Below, in pieces: positions 39,312 through 47,322 of a stretch of DNA of 64,000 bases. A program made the translations under genes and the position numbers. The stretch's first letter is position 1; every line of letters starts with the position of its first letter. The notes beneath the pieces are model-generated. The model saw nothing but the letters and a program-made list of their open reading frames with translations. It had not been told where the DNA came from and did not search any database. The stretch comes from Ulvibacter litoralis. GTDB taxonomy: Bacteria; Bacteroidota; Bacteroidia; Flavobacteriales; Flavobacteriaceae. The stretch lies in assembly GCF_900102055.1 (NCBI RefSeq), contig NZ_FNBA01000006.1, positions 1-64,000 on the forward strand. Reading direction: 5' to 3'.

Positions 39312-40760
39312 ATGGCAATGCTAAACCCTATTCCGACAGAAAAGATTATCGAACGTCTTCGATACGAAAATCCGTGGTGGATTACCAAAGAGATTCCAAA
39401 TGCTTACAGTTCAATGTCCAAAAGATTATATTTTGATCTCTTTTATCCATTCGTACTTGAAAGAACTATAAAAAGGGCATTAGTCCTAATGGGACCAAGA
39501 AGAGTAGGTAAAACAGTAATGCTATTTCATTGCATTGGAAACTTACTAAAAGAAGGAACAAATCCTCATAAACTATTCTTTATTGGAATTGACAACCCAA
39601 TTTATGTCAACTTAAGCTTAGAAGACGTTTTAACCCTTTGTAAAGAATCTTTAAACCTTGACAATCTTAATGGATGCTATGTCTTTTTTGACGAAATACA
39701 ATACTTGAAAGATTGGGAAAGACACTTAAAAGTTTTGGTTGACTCATATCCAGAAACTAAATTCATTGTTTCAGGTTCAGCAGCTGCAGCATTGAAATGG
39801 CATAGCACAGAAAGTGGAGCGGGTAGATTTACTGATTTCTTATTACCTCCGTTGACATTTCAGGAGTATATTCATTTAAAAAATTTAGACCATTTAATTT
39901 TTGAAGGCGATATTCAATATGGAGACAAGGATATAGAGTATTGCTTAGCTCATGATTCAAAAGCATTAAATAAAGAATTCATTCATTATTTAAATTTTGG
40001 TGGCTATCCAGAGGTTGTGTTATCTGAAAAAATACAAGGCGATATGGGTAGATATGTGAAAAATGACATTGTTGACAAAGTTCTTCTTAGAGATTTACCA
40101 AGTTTGTATGGCATCAAAGACGTCCAAGAATTAAACAGATTTTTTACATATATAGCTTATAATACGGGAAATGAATTTTCGTATGAGACAATGTCTAGGG
40201 AGAGTGGAATTCAAAAGGATACATTAAAAAAATATCTAGAATATTTAGAAGCAGCATTCTTAATTAAAGTATTAAACAAGGTCGGAGTCAATGCAAAAAG
40301 ATTAAAAAGGATTACAAGCTTCAAAGTATATCTAACTAATCCATCGCTTCGTACTGCTTTATTTTCACCGATAAGTGAAACAGATCAAGAAATGGGAAAC
40401 ATGGTTGAAACTGCAATTCTTTCACAATGGATGCATCGTGAACAACTAGATTTAACCTATGCTAGATGGAAAGAGGGCAGAAATGAAGGAGAAGTAGACC
40501 TTGTTTTAGTAGATGATAAAAATTACAAACCTGTTTGGGGAGTAGAAATTAAGTGGAGTAATCGATATTTTGACAAACCACAAGAATTGAAAAGTTTAAT
40601 TAAATTTTGTGAAACAAATAAACTTAAAGCTGCGGTTGTCACTTCAATTGATCAAATAGGAATGAAAGAAACACATGACTTGAGATTTACTTTTCTACCA
40701 GCTTCTATTTATGCATATAATATTGGAGAAATCACACTTAGAATGAAAACTAATAATTAA
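39312..40760 (+). CDS. AAA_14 ATPase with DUF4143 domain
   Basis: The 482-residue protein has Walker A GPRRVGKT at residues 61-68 and Walker B in CYVFFDEIQYLKDWE at about 130-144. The sensor-like motif FIVSGSAAAALKW is at about 155, and the winged-helix/DUF4143 nuclease-like C-terminal part runs from about 290 (YETMSRESGIQKDTLKKYLEYLEAAFLIKVL ... EVDLVLVDDKNYKPVWGVEIKWSNR). The last motif resembles a PD-(D/E)xK active site (E-x-D ... E-x-K). These proteins are widespread in bacteria and often behave like mobile, stress-linked genes of unclear function. Single-gene unit; tags match 7 of 10. Confidence 0.88.
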   Translation: MAMLNPIPTEKIIERLRYENPWWITKEIPNAYSSMSKRLYFDLFYPFVLERTIKRALVLMGPRRVGKTVMLFHCIGNLLKEGTNPHKLFFIGIDNPIYVNLSLEDVLTLCKESLNLDNLNGCYVFFDEIQYLKDWERHLKVLVDSYPETKFIVSGSAAAALKWHSTESGAGRFTDFLLPPLTFQEYIHLKNLDHLIFEGDIQYGDKDIEYCLAHDSKALNKEFIHYLNFGGYPEVVLSEKIQGDMGRYVKNDIVDKVLLRDLPSLYGIKDVQELNRFFTYIAYNTGNEFSYETMSRESGIQKDTLKKYLEYLEAAFLIKVLNKVGVNAKRLKRITSFKVYLTNPSLRTALFSPISETDQEMGNMVETAILSQWMHREQLDLTYARWKEGRNEGEVDLVLVDDKNYKPVWGVEIKWSNRYFDKPQELKSLIKFCETNKLKAAVVTSIDQIGMKETHDLRFTFLPASIYAYNIGEITLRMKTNN

Positions 40761-40770
40761 AGAAAAAAAC

Positions 40771-41016
40771 GAAAACACAACAATGTATCAATAATCATAG
40801 CTCTTGAGGTAACTAAAAGCAAATTGATTGCAAATAGTTAACGATATTGGTTTCTGAAAAATAACGGTATGCTTGCCTTTCTGTGTCTCAAACAACTCCG
40901 AACAATTGGAACTAAATAAAGAATTAAAAAGATGTCCCCGCTTCGAGCCTTGCCTGCCGAAGAAAGACGAACAAGGCGCCAAGCGCTATAAGTAGCATAC
41001 AAACCCGTTGGCAGTA
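40771..41016 (+). repeat. attC-like site, class B
   Basis: GAAAACACAAC at 40771-40781 to GTTGGCAGTA at 41007-41016. GTTGGCAGTA is the exact complement of TACTGCCAAC at 42036. The interior is almost identical to the copies at 38937 and 42036. Confidence 0.82.
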
Positions 41017-41017
41017 A

Positions 41018-41467
41018 TTAAAAACCGAACTTCTTCTTCATAAAACGTTCTATTGTTGAAGCTGTAGATATTGTAATATGGATTGATTTAAGAACACTTG
41101 AACTGACATTTCCGACAGCCCTTTCTGGGTTTTTAATTAAAAAATCAACAACAGATTGAATTGGAAATTCTCTTAATTTTGAACAATCAACAAAACTATC
41201 CTTTTCTAAAAATGGATTATTCTTTTTGTCAATCTTTAAATGGAGTGATTTTAAGTATGAATTATAAGCTTTATTAGGATTCGCTTCAGAATTAATTACA
41301 ACGTACGCAAGAGAAACCTCTTTGTCGTCTTTTGCTACTACAATTATATATTTATCATAAACTATTGTGAAATCAGGAATCTTAATTAAAATAGCATTTC
41401 CTAAATCTATATTTCTTTTAGCAAAATCATCTTTTAAATTATCTGGAAAGAAATCCCCTAAACTCAT
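41018..41467 (-). CDS. Toxin-like partner of SocA/Panacea protein
   Basis: The 149-residue protein (MSLGDFFPDNLKDDFAKRNIDLGNAILIKIPDFTIVYDKYIIVVA) is one alpha/beta domain with no signal. Its start overlaps the end of the Panacea gene by four bases (ATGA), which makes it the second gene of a two-gene operon, read on the minus strand. Proteins in this position next to Panacea antitoxins are toxins of varied families. I do not recognise this one. The unit it belongs to has perfect 10-base tags. Confidence 0.6.
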   Translation of the reverse strand: MSLGDFFPDNLKDDFAKRNIDLGNAILIKIPDFTIVYDKYIIVVAKDDKEVSLAYVVINSEANPNKAYNSYLKSLHLKIDKKNNPFLEKDSFVDCSKLREFPIQSVVDFLIKNPERAVGNVSSSVLKSIHITISTASTIERFMKKKFGF

Positions 41468-41976
41468 ATCAACTCTAAATTGTCATTGACTTTTTGTTGA
41501 CTTATAAAGTTTAATAAATTTTCATCAGCACCAACTGCTTTAGCCATATCCAAATAATCAATATTCCAACTAGCTTTATTGTATGCGTAATCGTGTGATT
41601 TATCAGTTAAAACAAGAAACTCTAAATCTTTATTTTCTATCAACGATTCATTAAGACATTCCAAATCACTTTCTGATAAAAAATCTAAATCTGGTTCTAC
41701 TAAAGATTTAACAAAATATCTATGATATTTAGCAACAACCTCTTCTAAACCCTCAATATTTTCGTCTACTACATTTTTGACAAAAGAAGGTACTGGACCA
41801 TACTTCATTTTAACGTATGTATCACCAAAAATTGGTCTACCATACTTTAAAAGATGTTTTTGGTCTGCAAAATATAAAATTTTGTAGGTCTTGTGCGTGT
41901 CAGCCTTTTCAAGATTATTTATTACAAACAAAAGACTGTTGACAGCTTTTTCTTTATGTAAATTAAAGTCTCTCAT
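41464..41976 (-). CDS. Panacea-domain (SocA-like) antitoxin
   Basis: The 170-residue protein has the Panacea-domain pattern near its start: NSLLFVINNLEKADTHKTYKILYFADQKHLLKYGRPIFGDTYVKMKYGPVPSFVKNVVDE. This corresponds to the GepA/SocA region that contacts ClpXP in Caulobacter SocA. The C-terminal half is helical (WNIDYLDMAKAVGADENLLNFI). As first gene of the operon it is probably the antitoxin. It reads against the array, which avoids read-through from upstream units. Ends GTTGGCAGTA/TACTGCCAAC. Confidence 0.8.
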   Translation of the reverse strand: MRDFNLHKEKAVNSLLFVINNLEKADTHKTYKILYFADQKHLLKYGRPIFGDTYVKMKYGPVPSFVKNVVDENIEGLEEVVAKYHRYFVKSLVEPDLDFLSESDLECLNESLIENKDLEFLVLTDKSHDYAYNKASWNIDYLDMAKAVGADENLLNFISQQKVNDNLELI

Positions 41977-42035
41977 AATATTTAGTGGTATTCATTTTAA
42001 GCCAAATGAACGTGGCAAAGTTACAAAAAAATAAC

Positions 42036-42279
42036 TACTGCCAACAATGTATCAATAATCATAGCTCTTGAGGTAACTAAAAGCAAATTGATTGCAAATA
42101 GTTAACGATATTGGTTTCTGAAAAATAATGGTACGCTTGCCTTTCTGTGTCTCAAACAAGTCCGAACAATTGGAACTAAATAAAGAATTAAAAAGGTGTC
42201 GCCGCTTCGAGCCTTGCCTGCCGAAGAAAGACGAACAAGGCGCCAAGCGCTATAAGTAGCATACAAACCTGTTGTGCGT
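42036..42279 (+). repeat. attC-like site, class B, best example
   Basis: TACTGCCAAC (42036-42045) to GTTGTGCGT (42271-42279), 244 bp. The arms pair as follows: GTATC near R'' with GCATAC near R' (four bases), ATAGCTCTT (42060-42068) with AAGCGCTAT (42244-42252, 8 of 9), and GCCTTG (42211-42216) with CAAGGC (42236-42241). The right core ends atacaaacctGTT, the class B form of the end of the site. Confidence 0.84.
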
Positions 42280-42296
42280 CATACTGAAAATGAGAC

Positions 42297-42827
42297 TTAG
42301 AAAGCAGTAATAAAAAAGAAATATTTATGAGCACTTTCTTCAATAACTTCACTCGGAGTATCTAAATCAGATCCGTAATTCACAAAATATGGCTGATAAT
42401 TAGCTTTTACATATTTAAACGTAAGTTCAAACGGAGCTAATATTTCTTTTAAAGTATGCTTGTAATGACCTTTTACCGAATAATTATCCTCAGTTGCTCC
42501 TGCACTAATAGCCAAACCTATTTTTTTATGTTCTAATTTATAACCACTTTTACTGCCAAAAGCCCACCCATAAATTAAAACTTCATCAAACCATTTTTTT
42601 AAAAGTGGTGGTGAGCTAAACCAATATAAAGGAAACTGAAAAATAACTTTATTATATTTTTCCATTAATTTTTGCTCTGCTAATACATTAATTTTTTCAT
42701 CTGGATAAACTTTGTATAATTGATGTATATCAAATTTATTTGGATATTTTTCTAATTCCTCAATCCATCTTTTATTTGTTATTGAATTTTCTATATCTGG
42801 ATGAATCAGAATTACCAAGGTCTTCAT
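42297..42827 (-). CDS. Flavodoxin-fold NAD(P)H-quinone oxidoreductase
   Basis: The 176-residue protein matches the Flavodoxin_2 family: KTLVILIHPDIENSITNKRWIEEL is the first strand and loop, NKVIFQFPLYWFSSPPLLKKWFDEVLIYGWAFG is the conserved flavin and dimer region, and LGLAISAGATEDNYSVKGHYKHTLKEILAPFELTFKYV the C-terminal part. It should reduce quinones or electrophiles with NAD(P)H in the cytoplasm (YwrO/MdaB/KefF-like). It is divergent from an HxlR regulator 98 bases away, within the same unit (tags GTTGTGCGT/ACGCACAAC, perfect), so enzyme and regulator move as one. Confidence 0.87.
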   Translation of the reverse strand: MKTLVILIHPDIENSITNKRWIEELEKYPNKFDIHQLYKVYPDEKINVLAEQKLMEKYNKVIFQFPLYWFSSPPLLKKWFDEVLIYGWAFGSKSGYKLEHKKIGLAISAGATEDNYSVKGHYKHTLKEILAPFELTFKYVKANYQPYFVNYGSDLDTPSEVIEESAHKYFFFITAF

Positions 42828-42925
42828 ATCTTATAATCTTTAAATTTTCGGATACAAAAATAAACTCCTATATTTAATTGTTTGAGATAACAACCAATTG
42901 TACGGTACTAACAAAAATGTAAGTA

Positions 42926-43282
42926 ATGTCTAAAATCAAAGAAACATCCACAAACTTTGCCAATAAACAAGCTTTAGCTAATGAATGCCTAGAAGTTTAT
43001 TCTACAAATATTATTGGAGGGCAATGGTCACTGCCGATTTGCTATGCGTTGCTAAGTGGTAAATTACGTTTTGGAGAGATAAAAAAGGTTTTACCAAACA
43101 TAACGGAAAGAATGCTTACGTTACAACTGAAAAAATTAGAAAAAAATAATGTTTTAACCCGAAAAATTTATGCAGAAGTTCCACCCCGTGTTGAATATGA
43201 ATTAACGACCATTGGTTATGAGTTAAAGCCAATAATTAAAGAACTTGAAAATTGGGCTATAAAACATAAAAAAATAGTGTAA
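42926..43282 (+). CDS. HxlR-family winged-helix regulator
   Basis: The 118-residue protein has the HxlR pattern CLEVYSTNIIGGQWSLPICYALLSGKLRFGEIKKVLPNITERMLTLQLKKLEKNNVLTRK, with the usual Cys before the first helix. The wing is VPPRVEYELTTIGYELKPII. It is probably a redox- or quinone-responsive repressor of the divergent oxidoreductase gene; the 98-base gap should contain its operator. It is a different paralogue from the one at 201-548. Confidence 0.9.
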   Translation: MSKIKETSTNFANKQALANECLEVYSTNIIGGQWSLPICYALLSGKLRFGEIKKVLPNITERMLTLQLKKLEKNNVLTRKIYAEVPPRVEYELTTIGYELKPIIKELENWAIKHKKIV

Positions 43283-43290
43283 AAGTACGA

Positions 43291-43414
43291 ACGCACAACA
43301 CCACATTAATAAAATAGCTGGGCCTTTTCTAAACCGAAAATTTTGGCTTGTGGCGAGATTGAAAATTAACTCATAATTTCACGCTACTTGTCATATACAA
43401 ACCCGTTACCAACC
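43291..43414 (+). repeat. attC-like site, short class C
   Basis: ACGCACAAC (43291-43299) is the exact complement of GTTGTGCGT at 42271. The site is only 124 bp (ccacattaataaaatagctgggccttttct...cttgtcatatacaaaccc), so the ends follow class B (acaaacccGTT) while the middle is different. GTTACCAACC at 43405 opens the ABC unit. Confidence 0.78.
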
Positions 43415-43426
43415 ATTAGAAAAAAA

Positions 43427-44353
43427 ATGCGAATGAAAGAATATTTCCAACTTCAATTTAGAATGTTAAACAGAAAAATGATTGATTTTGGACTTCCTCT
43501 TTTGGTTGGATATACACTTGTGCCGTTTCTATTTATTTTACTGTCTAACCATCTATTCGAAAATACAGAATTTGCTATGTATGTTTATGGTCTAATTGCA
43601 ATAAGTTTTGTTTTAAAGTTAAGTGAACCCAAAAGAAATGATTTTTTAAAATCAATATTTAATAAAGACAATTACAAAAAAATAAGAGCAATTGAAAATG
43701 TTATTTACTGTCTTCCTTTTACTTTTTTTTTAGTGTTTAAAAATCAATTTGTAGTTTCTACAGTTTTAAATGTATTTATAATTTTTAGCACTCTTTTAAA
43801 TTTTAGCACAAATATTAATATACCTATTCCAACACCTTTTAGCAAAAAGCCATTTGAATTTACTATGGGCTTCAGAAAGACATATTATATTTTTCCAATC
43901 GCTTATTTCTTAACTTATATTTCAGTATCAATCGGAAACTTTAACATTGGTGTATTCTCTATCCTATTAATTGGAATAACTTGTTTTTCTTATTATTCAA
44001 AAATTGAAAACGAATATTTTGTTTGGAATTACAATTTATCTTCAAAAGAATTTTTGTTAGAAAAAACAAAAATGTGCTTAATCAACTTTTCACTTTTAAT
44101 TTTACCAATTATAATTACGATAAGCATTGTATTTTTCAATCAAATAGATATTATAATTATCTGTATTCTTTTATGTTATGCTTATCTCACAACTATAATT
44201 TTTGCTAAATATTCATCTTTTCCAAACGAAATGAATATGTCACAAGGAATTTTAATTGCAACAAGTTTTATGTTTCCACCAATACTTTTAATAGTTATTC
44301 CTCTTTTTTATTCCCAATCTATTAAAAAATTAAATACTGTTTTAAATGATTAA
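43427..44353 (+). CDS. ABC transporter membrane protein (permease-like)
   Basis: From the ATG at 43427 the product is 308 residues with about nine hydrophobic helices (LLVGYTLVPFLFILLS, FAMYVYGLIAISFVLKL, NQFVVSTVLNVFIIFSTLL and others). The earlier 13 codons are repeat DNA. It contains no recognised permease signature. Because the ATPase gene overlaps its end by 8 bases, it is the membrane half of a two-gene ABC exporter. The substrate is unknown; self-protection or lipid/peptide export is possible. Confidence 0.72.
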   Translation: MRMKEYFQLQFRMLNRKMIDFGLPLLVGYTLVPFLFILLSNHLFENTEFAMYVYGLIAISFVLKLSEPKRNDFLKSIFNKDNYKKIRAIENVIYCLPFTFFLVFKNQFVVSTVLNVFIIFSTLLNFSTNINIPIPTPFSKKPFEFTMGFRKTYYIFPIAYFLTYISVSIGNFNIGVFSILLIGITCFSYYSKIENEYFVWNYNLSSKEFLLEKTKMCLINFSLLILPIIITISIVFFNQIDIIIICILLCYAYLTTIIFAKYSSFPNEMNMSQGILIATSFMFPPILLIVIPLFYSQSIKKLNTVLND

Positions 44354-45026
44354 AATTGAAAATTTATCAAAATCTTATGGGGATAAACAAGTTCTTAATA
44401 CAATAGATCTAAAATTTAAGAAAGGAAAAGTATATGGAATTGTTGGAGAAAATGGAGCAGGAAAAACAACACTATTTAGATGCATTTCTGGACTTGAAAA
44501 TTATAAAGGAAATATATCATATGACTCTAACAATCTAAAAGACCATTTAGGTCTTTTACTAACAGAACCATTCTTTTTTTCTAAAATTACTGGAAAAGAA
44601 TACATACAATTACTCGCCAACTCAAGACAAATAAAACTATCAAATATTGAGGACAAGAACATATTTGATTTACCACTAAAGCAATATGCTTCGACATATT
44701 CTACGGGAATGAAAAAGAAATTGGCTTTAACAGCCATACTTTTACAGAAAAATGATGTTTTCATTCTAGATGAACCTTTTAATGGCGTTGACATACAAAG
44801 TAATTTAATAATAACTGATATTATAAAAAAGCTTAAGGAGTTACAGAAAACTGTAATTATTTCTTCTCACATATTTTCAACTTTAGCGGACACTTGTGAT
44901 GAAATTTTTTTAATGAAAAATGGAGAAATTGTAAAAAAAGTAGAACAAATAGATTTTAATAAACTTGAATCTGAAATGAAAGAATTTTCAATTGAAAATC
45001 GAATAGACAAACTTGAATTGAAATAA
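44346..45026 (+). CDS. ABC transporter ATP-binding protein
   Basis: The 226-residue protein has Walker A GENGAGKTT at 34-42, a signature-like YSTGMKKKLALTAILLQ at about 118-134, and Walker B DVFILDEPFNGVD at about 137-149. The H-loop is in VIISSHIFSTLADTCDEIFLM. It is a typical single-domain ABC ATPase for a drug- or bacteriocin-type exporter. It is co-translated with the upstream membrane protein in a unit whose tags GTTACCAACC/GGTTGGCAAC match 9 of 10 (the odd pair is G-T). Confidence 0.92.
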   Translation: MIKIENLSKSYGDKQVLNTIDLKFKKGKVYGIVGENGAGKTTLFRCISGLENYKGNISYDSNNLKDHLGLLLTEPFFFSKITGKEYIQLLANSRQIKLSNIEDKNIFDLPLKQYASTYSTGMKKKLALTAILLQKNDVFILDEPFNGVDIQSNLIITDIIKKLKELQKTVIISSHIFSTLADTCDEIFLMKNGEIVKKVEQIDFNKLESEMKEFSIENRIDKLELK

Positions 45027-45031
45027 ATAAC

Positions 45032-45277
45032 GGTTGGCAACAACGTATCAATAATCATAGCTCTTACGAAACTAGAAGCGAATTGATTGCAAATAGTTAA
45101 CGATATTGGTTTCTGAAAAATAACGCTACGCTTGCCTTTCTGTGTCTCAAACAAGTCCGAAAAATTGGAGCTAAATAAAGAATTAAAAAGATGTCCCCGC
45201 TTCAAGGTCTGCCTGTCGTAGGTAGACGCACAGGACGCTAAGCGCTACAACTATTATACAAACCCGGTGTAAGTGGT
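45032..45277 (+). repeat. attC-like site, class B, with altered core
   Basis: GGTTGGCAAC (45032-45041) to GGTGTAAGTGGT (45266-45277). The right core reads cccGGTGT instead of cccGTTGT, a single-base change in the conserved GTT, which predicts loss of recombination at this joint. The interior is class B (ctgtgtctcaaacaagtccgaaaaattgg, gtctgcctgtcgtaggtagacgc). Confidence 0.75.
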
Positions 45278-45285
45278 CAATAAAA

Positions 45286-46146
45286 TTATTCGGAATCAGA
45301 AATCTTATCAAAGAAAGGGGTAACACTTTTTGATCTAATATAATCTTGAATAATCTCAGTTTCACTTAAATCAACATATTCTACTAAGTGACTTTCAATA
45401 ACTTGTTTCCAAGTTCTATGATTCTTAGGATGTTCTTTTTTACTAGGTTCTTCACCAACCAAGAAATATTTTCCTTTATCATTTCTAGAATAGTCAACAG
45501 CTTTAGAGAAAGAAACAAAACTTGTTAAATCATGTTCAAGATTATAATGACGTTTAACAAAGTCTATTGTCTGTCCTGCAACTACAATCCCATTCTTTCC
45601 TATAAAATTGACATCAACAGGTGTTATTAACTCTCTAAAATCTGATGATCTAACTGTGACATTCAAGTTTACATTATCTTCAATTTTTGAATATAAACGT
45701 CTTTTAACTTGAGAATAAATGGAATCTAAGTTCTTTTGAGCAGTCTCATCTTCGAAGTAAAATACAAATTTTTCAAAAAGAGATTTGAAATTATTAATAT
45801 CAATATTCATATCAACATTTCGAGGCTCTGAAAACATAACTAAATTATTAGAATATCTATTTAAATAAGAAAAATATTCTTCATTAATCCAGTTATTAGA
45901 TGAATTTAAATTTAAATTAAACTGTCCTAGTTTATTGTTTTCTATAGTTTCATCTGCTAAATTCTTTAAGTAATTTTTAAGAATTGAATATTTATCAGAA
46001 GAAATTATATTTTTTACAGCAGACAATTTTGGGTTAGAAAATCTAATTAGCGAATCGGCTCCATTAGACATAACCATTCCTATACTAATTTTCTCTTGAA
46101 AATCAGAACCTAAAGGCAAATAGATTATACTAAAAAAAGTCTTCAT
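45286..46146 (-). CDS. DUF3037-like partner of HipA-like kinase
   Basis: The 286-residue protein (FFSIIYLPLGSDFQEKISIGMVMSNGADSLIRFSNPKL) has the beginning expected of DUF3037-type proteins: an N-terminal strand followed by a statement of phenotype IGMVM, and a helical middle. It overlaps the end of the HipA-like gene by 4 bases. DUF3037 genes are known neighbours of HipA-like kinases, and the two are thought to work together. It lies on the minus strand, opposite to most units. Confidence 0.58.
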   Translation of the reverse strand: MKTFFSIIYLPLGSDFQEKISIGMVMSNGADSLIRFSNPKLSAVKNIISSDKYSILKNYLKNLADETIENNKLGQFNLNLNSSNNWINEEYFSYLNRYSNNLVMFSEPRNVDMNIDINNFKSLFEKFVFYFEDETAQKNLDSIYSQVKRRLYSKIEDNVNLNVTVRSSDFRELITPVDVNFIGKNGIVVAGQTIDFVKRHYNLEHDLTSFVSFSKAVDYSRNDKGKYFLVGEEPSKKEHPKNHRTWKQVIESHLVEYVDLSETEIIQDYIRSKSVTPFFDKISDSE

Positions 46147-46970
46147 TTATTATATAGATTTGTTTGAATAAGTTCTCTAAAATGTTGTTCACATTGGCTG
46201 TACCAATCATCATTGAATATATTATCTCTCAATAAATCTTCAAATTGAATTAAATTAAAGTCCCATTCTAACGGAATTTTGAGCAAAATAGTGTTTAAGT
46301 CTTGTTCACAAGACTGCGTGCAAAGGTAAAAATCTTGTACTATGTTATCAACAATTTCCGTTAAATTATTGACACTACCAAATAATATTTTCACTAACTC
46401 AGAAGATATAAGCGACTCATTGTCAGTAATTAAATCGATTCCATGCCGTAAACCACTAGTATTGAAGATTGCACCATGATCAAATACATTAAAATAATAC
46501 TCCCCTTTCTGAGTTTGATCTAAAATCAAATTACTATTACCATGATGTCGATCTTCATTTCCTATCCAAATATCAAAAAGTGCTATTTTGAGTAAATCAT
46601 TCTTATTGAGAATCTTTCGTTTAAATGATGATTTAATAAATGATGGTAGCATAGTTTTATCAATAACTTGCCCCCCTTTGAGTAGGGAAGAACCAAAGCA
46701 TGGTTTATTAAAAAAAAATGGTTGTAGTCGTGGTGCATATTGTGTTGGTATGTGGTCAGCTTTAACATCAATCAAACAAATTGGAGGCGTTCGCAAATTC
46801 CAATTTTGTGCAAACGAAGATCCCATTATTTCATTGACCAAAGGAGAAACAGAATCTCGACCATGCTTACATATCCAGTCAGATAAATCGGTACAAGTTA
46901 TCAGTATCGGTATGTCACCGGTAGTAAACATATAATCTGATTTAAATAAACTAACTTTTCGTTCTATCAT
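46143..46970 (-). CDS. HipA-like serine/threonine kinase
   Basis: The 275-residue protein has the catalytic region of the HipA/PI3K-like fold: FDIWIGNEDRHHGNSNLIL (about 132-150, with catalytic Asp140, His143 and Asn145) and VFDHGAIFNTSGLRHGIDL (about 162-180, with the metal Asp164). It is shorter than E. coli HipA (440 residues) and lacks its N-terminal subdomain, as do the HipA-like proteins that pair with DUF3037. With no HipB-type XRE antitoxin nearby, it differs from classical hipBA. The toxin nature is an inference. Confidence 0.76.
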   Translation of the reverse strand: MIERKVSLFKSDYMFTTGDIPILITCTDLSDWICKHGRDSVSPLVNEIMGSSFAQNWNLRTPPICLIDVKADHIPTQYAPRLQPFFFNKPCFGSSLLKGGQVIDKTMLPSFIKSSFKRKILNKNDLLKIALFDIWIGNEDRHHGNSNLILDQTQKGEYYFNVFDHGAIFNTSGLRHGIDLITDNESLISSELVKILFGSVNNLTEIVDNIVQDFYLCTQSCEQDLNTILLKIPLEWDFNLIQFEDLLRDNIFNDDWYSQCEQHFRELIQTNLYNK

Positions 46971-47033
46971 TTACATAATACTGATATGTAAAGATATACT
47001 AAATTGTACTTTAAATTTATGAAAGTGTAAAAC

Positions 47034-47296
47034 CACCAATACCTAACAACGCAAAATAATCATAGCTTTTCCATAACAACAGCTTACTTAGTATTTAAAT
47101 TTCATTATTTTAGTCTTCGAAACAATACGTATCGCTTGCCTTTCTAACCGGCATTCCGGCAGAAAGGGTCGCACGTAACTCCAAATAACCGGGCCTAAAT
47201 ATAAAAAATGTAGCCATTTCAAACCCTGCCTCCCGAAGGTAGGCACCAAGGGCATCAAGCGCTATAGGTAACATACAAACCTGTTGCCAGTAATCT
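47034..47296 (+). repeat. attC-like site, class B
   Basis: ACCACCAATACCTAAC before 47048 to GTTGCCAGTAATCT at 47283-47296. The interior is class B (ctaaccggcattccggcag, aaaccctgcctcccgaaggtaggcac). The closing arm ACCAC pairs with GTGGT at the start of the HipA-like unit, but the rest does not, in line with the altered core there. Confidence 0.7.
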
Positions 47297-47322
47297 AACA
47301 AAACCAGAAATACTCAAATAAA

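Noticed and set aside
40788-40982. Minus-strand open frame of 64 residues (also at 42052-42246, 45183-45365, 47110-47301, 16334-16567)
   Set aside because: These frames are translations of class B repeat DNA on the reverse strand. They recur because the repeat recurs and have no protein-like conservation independent of it.
43388-43426. N-terminal extension of the ABC membrane protein
   Set aside because: The 13 codons translate the end of the attC-like site (acaaacccGTTACC...).
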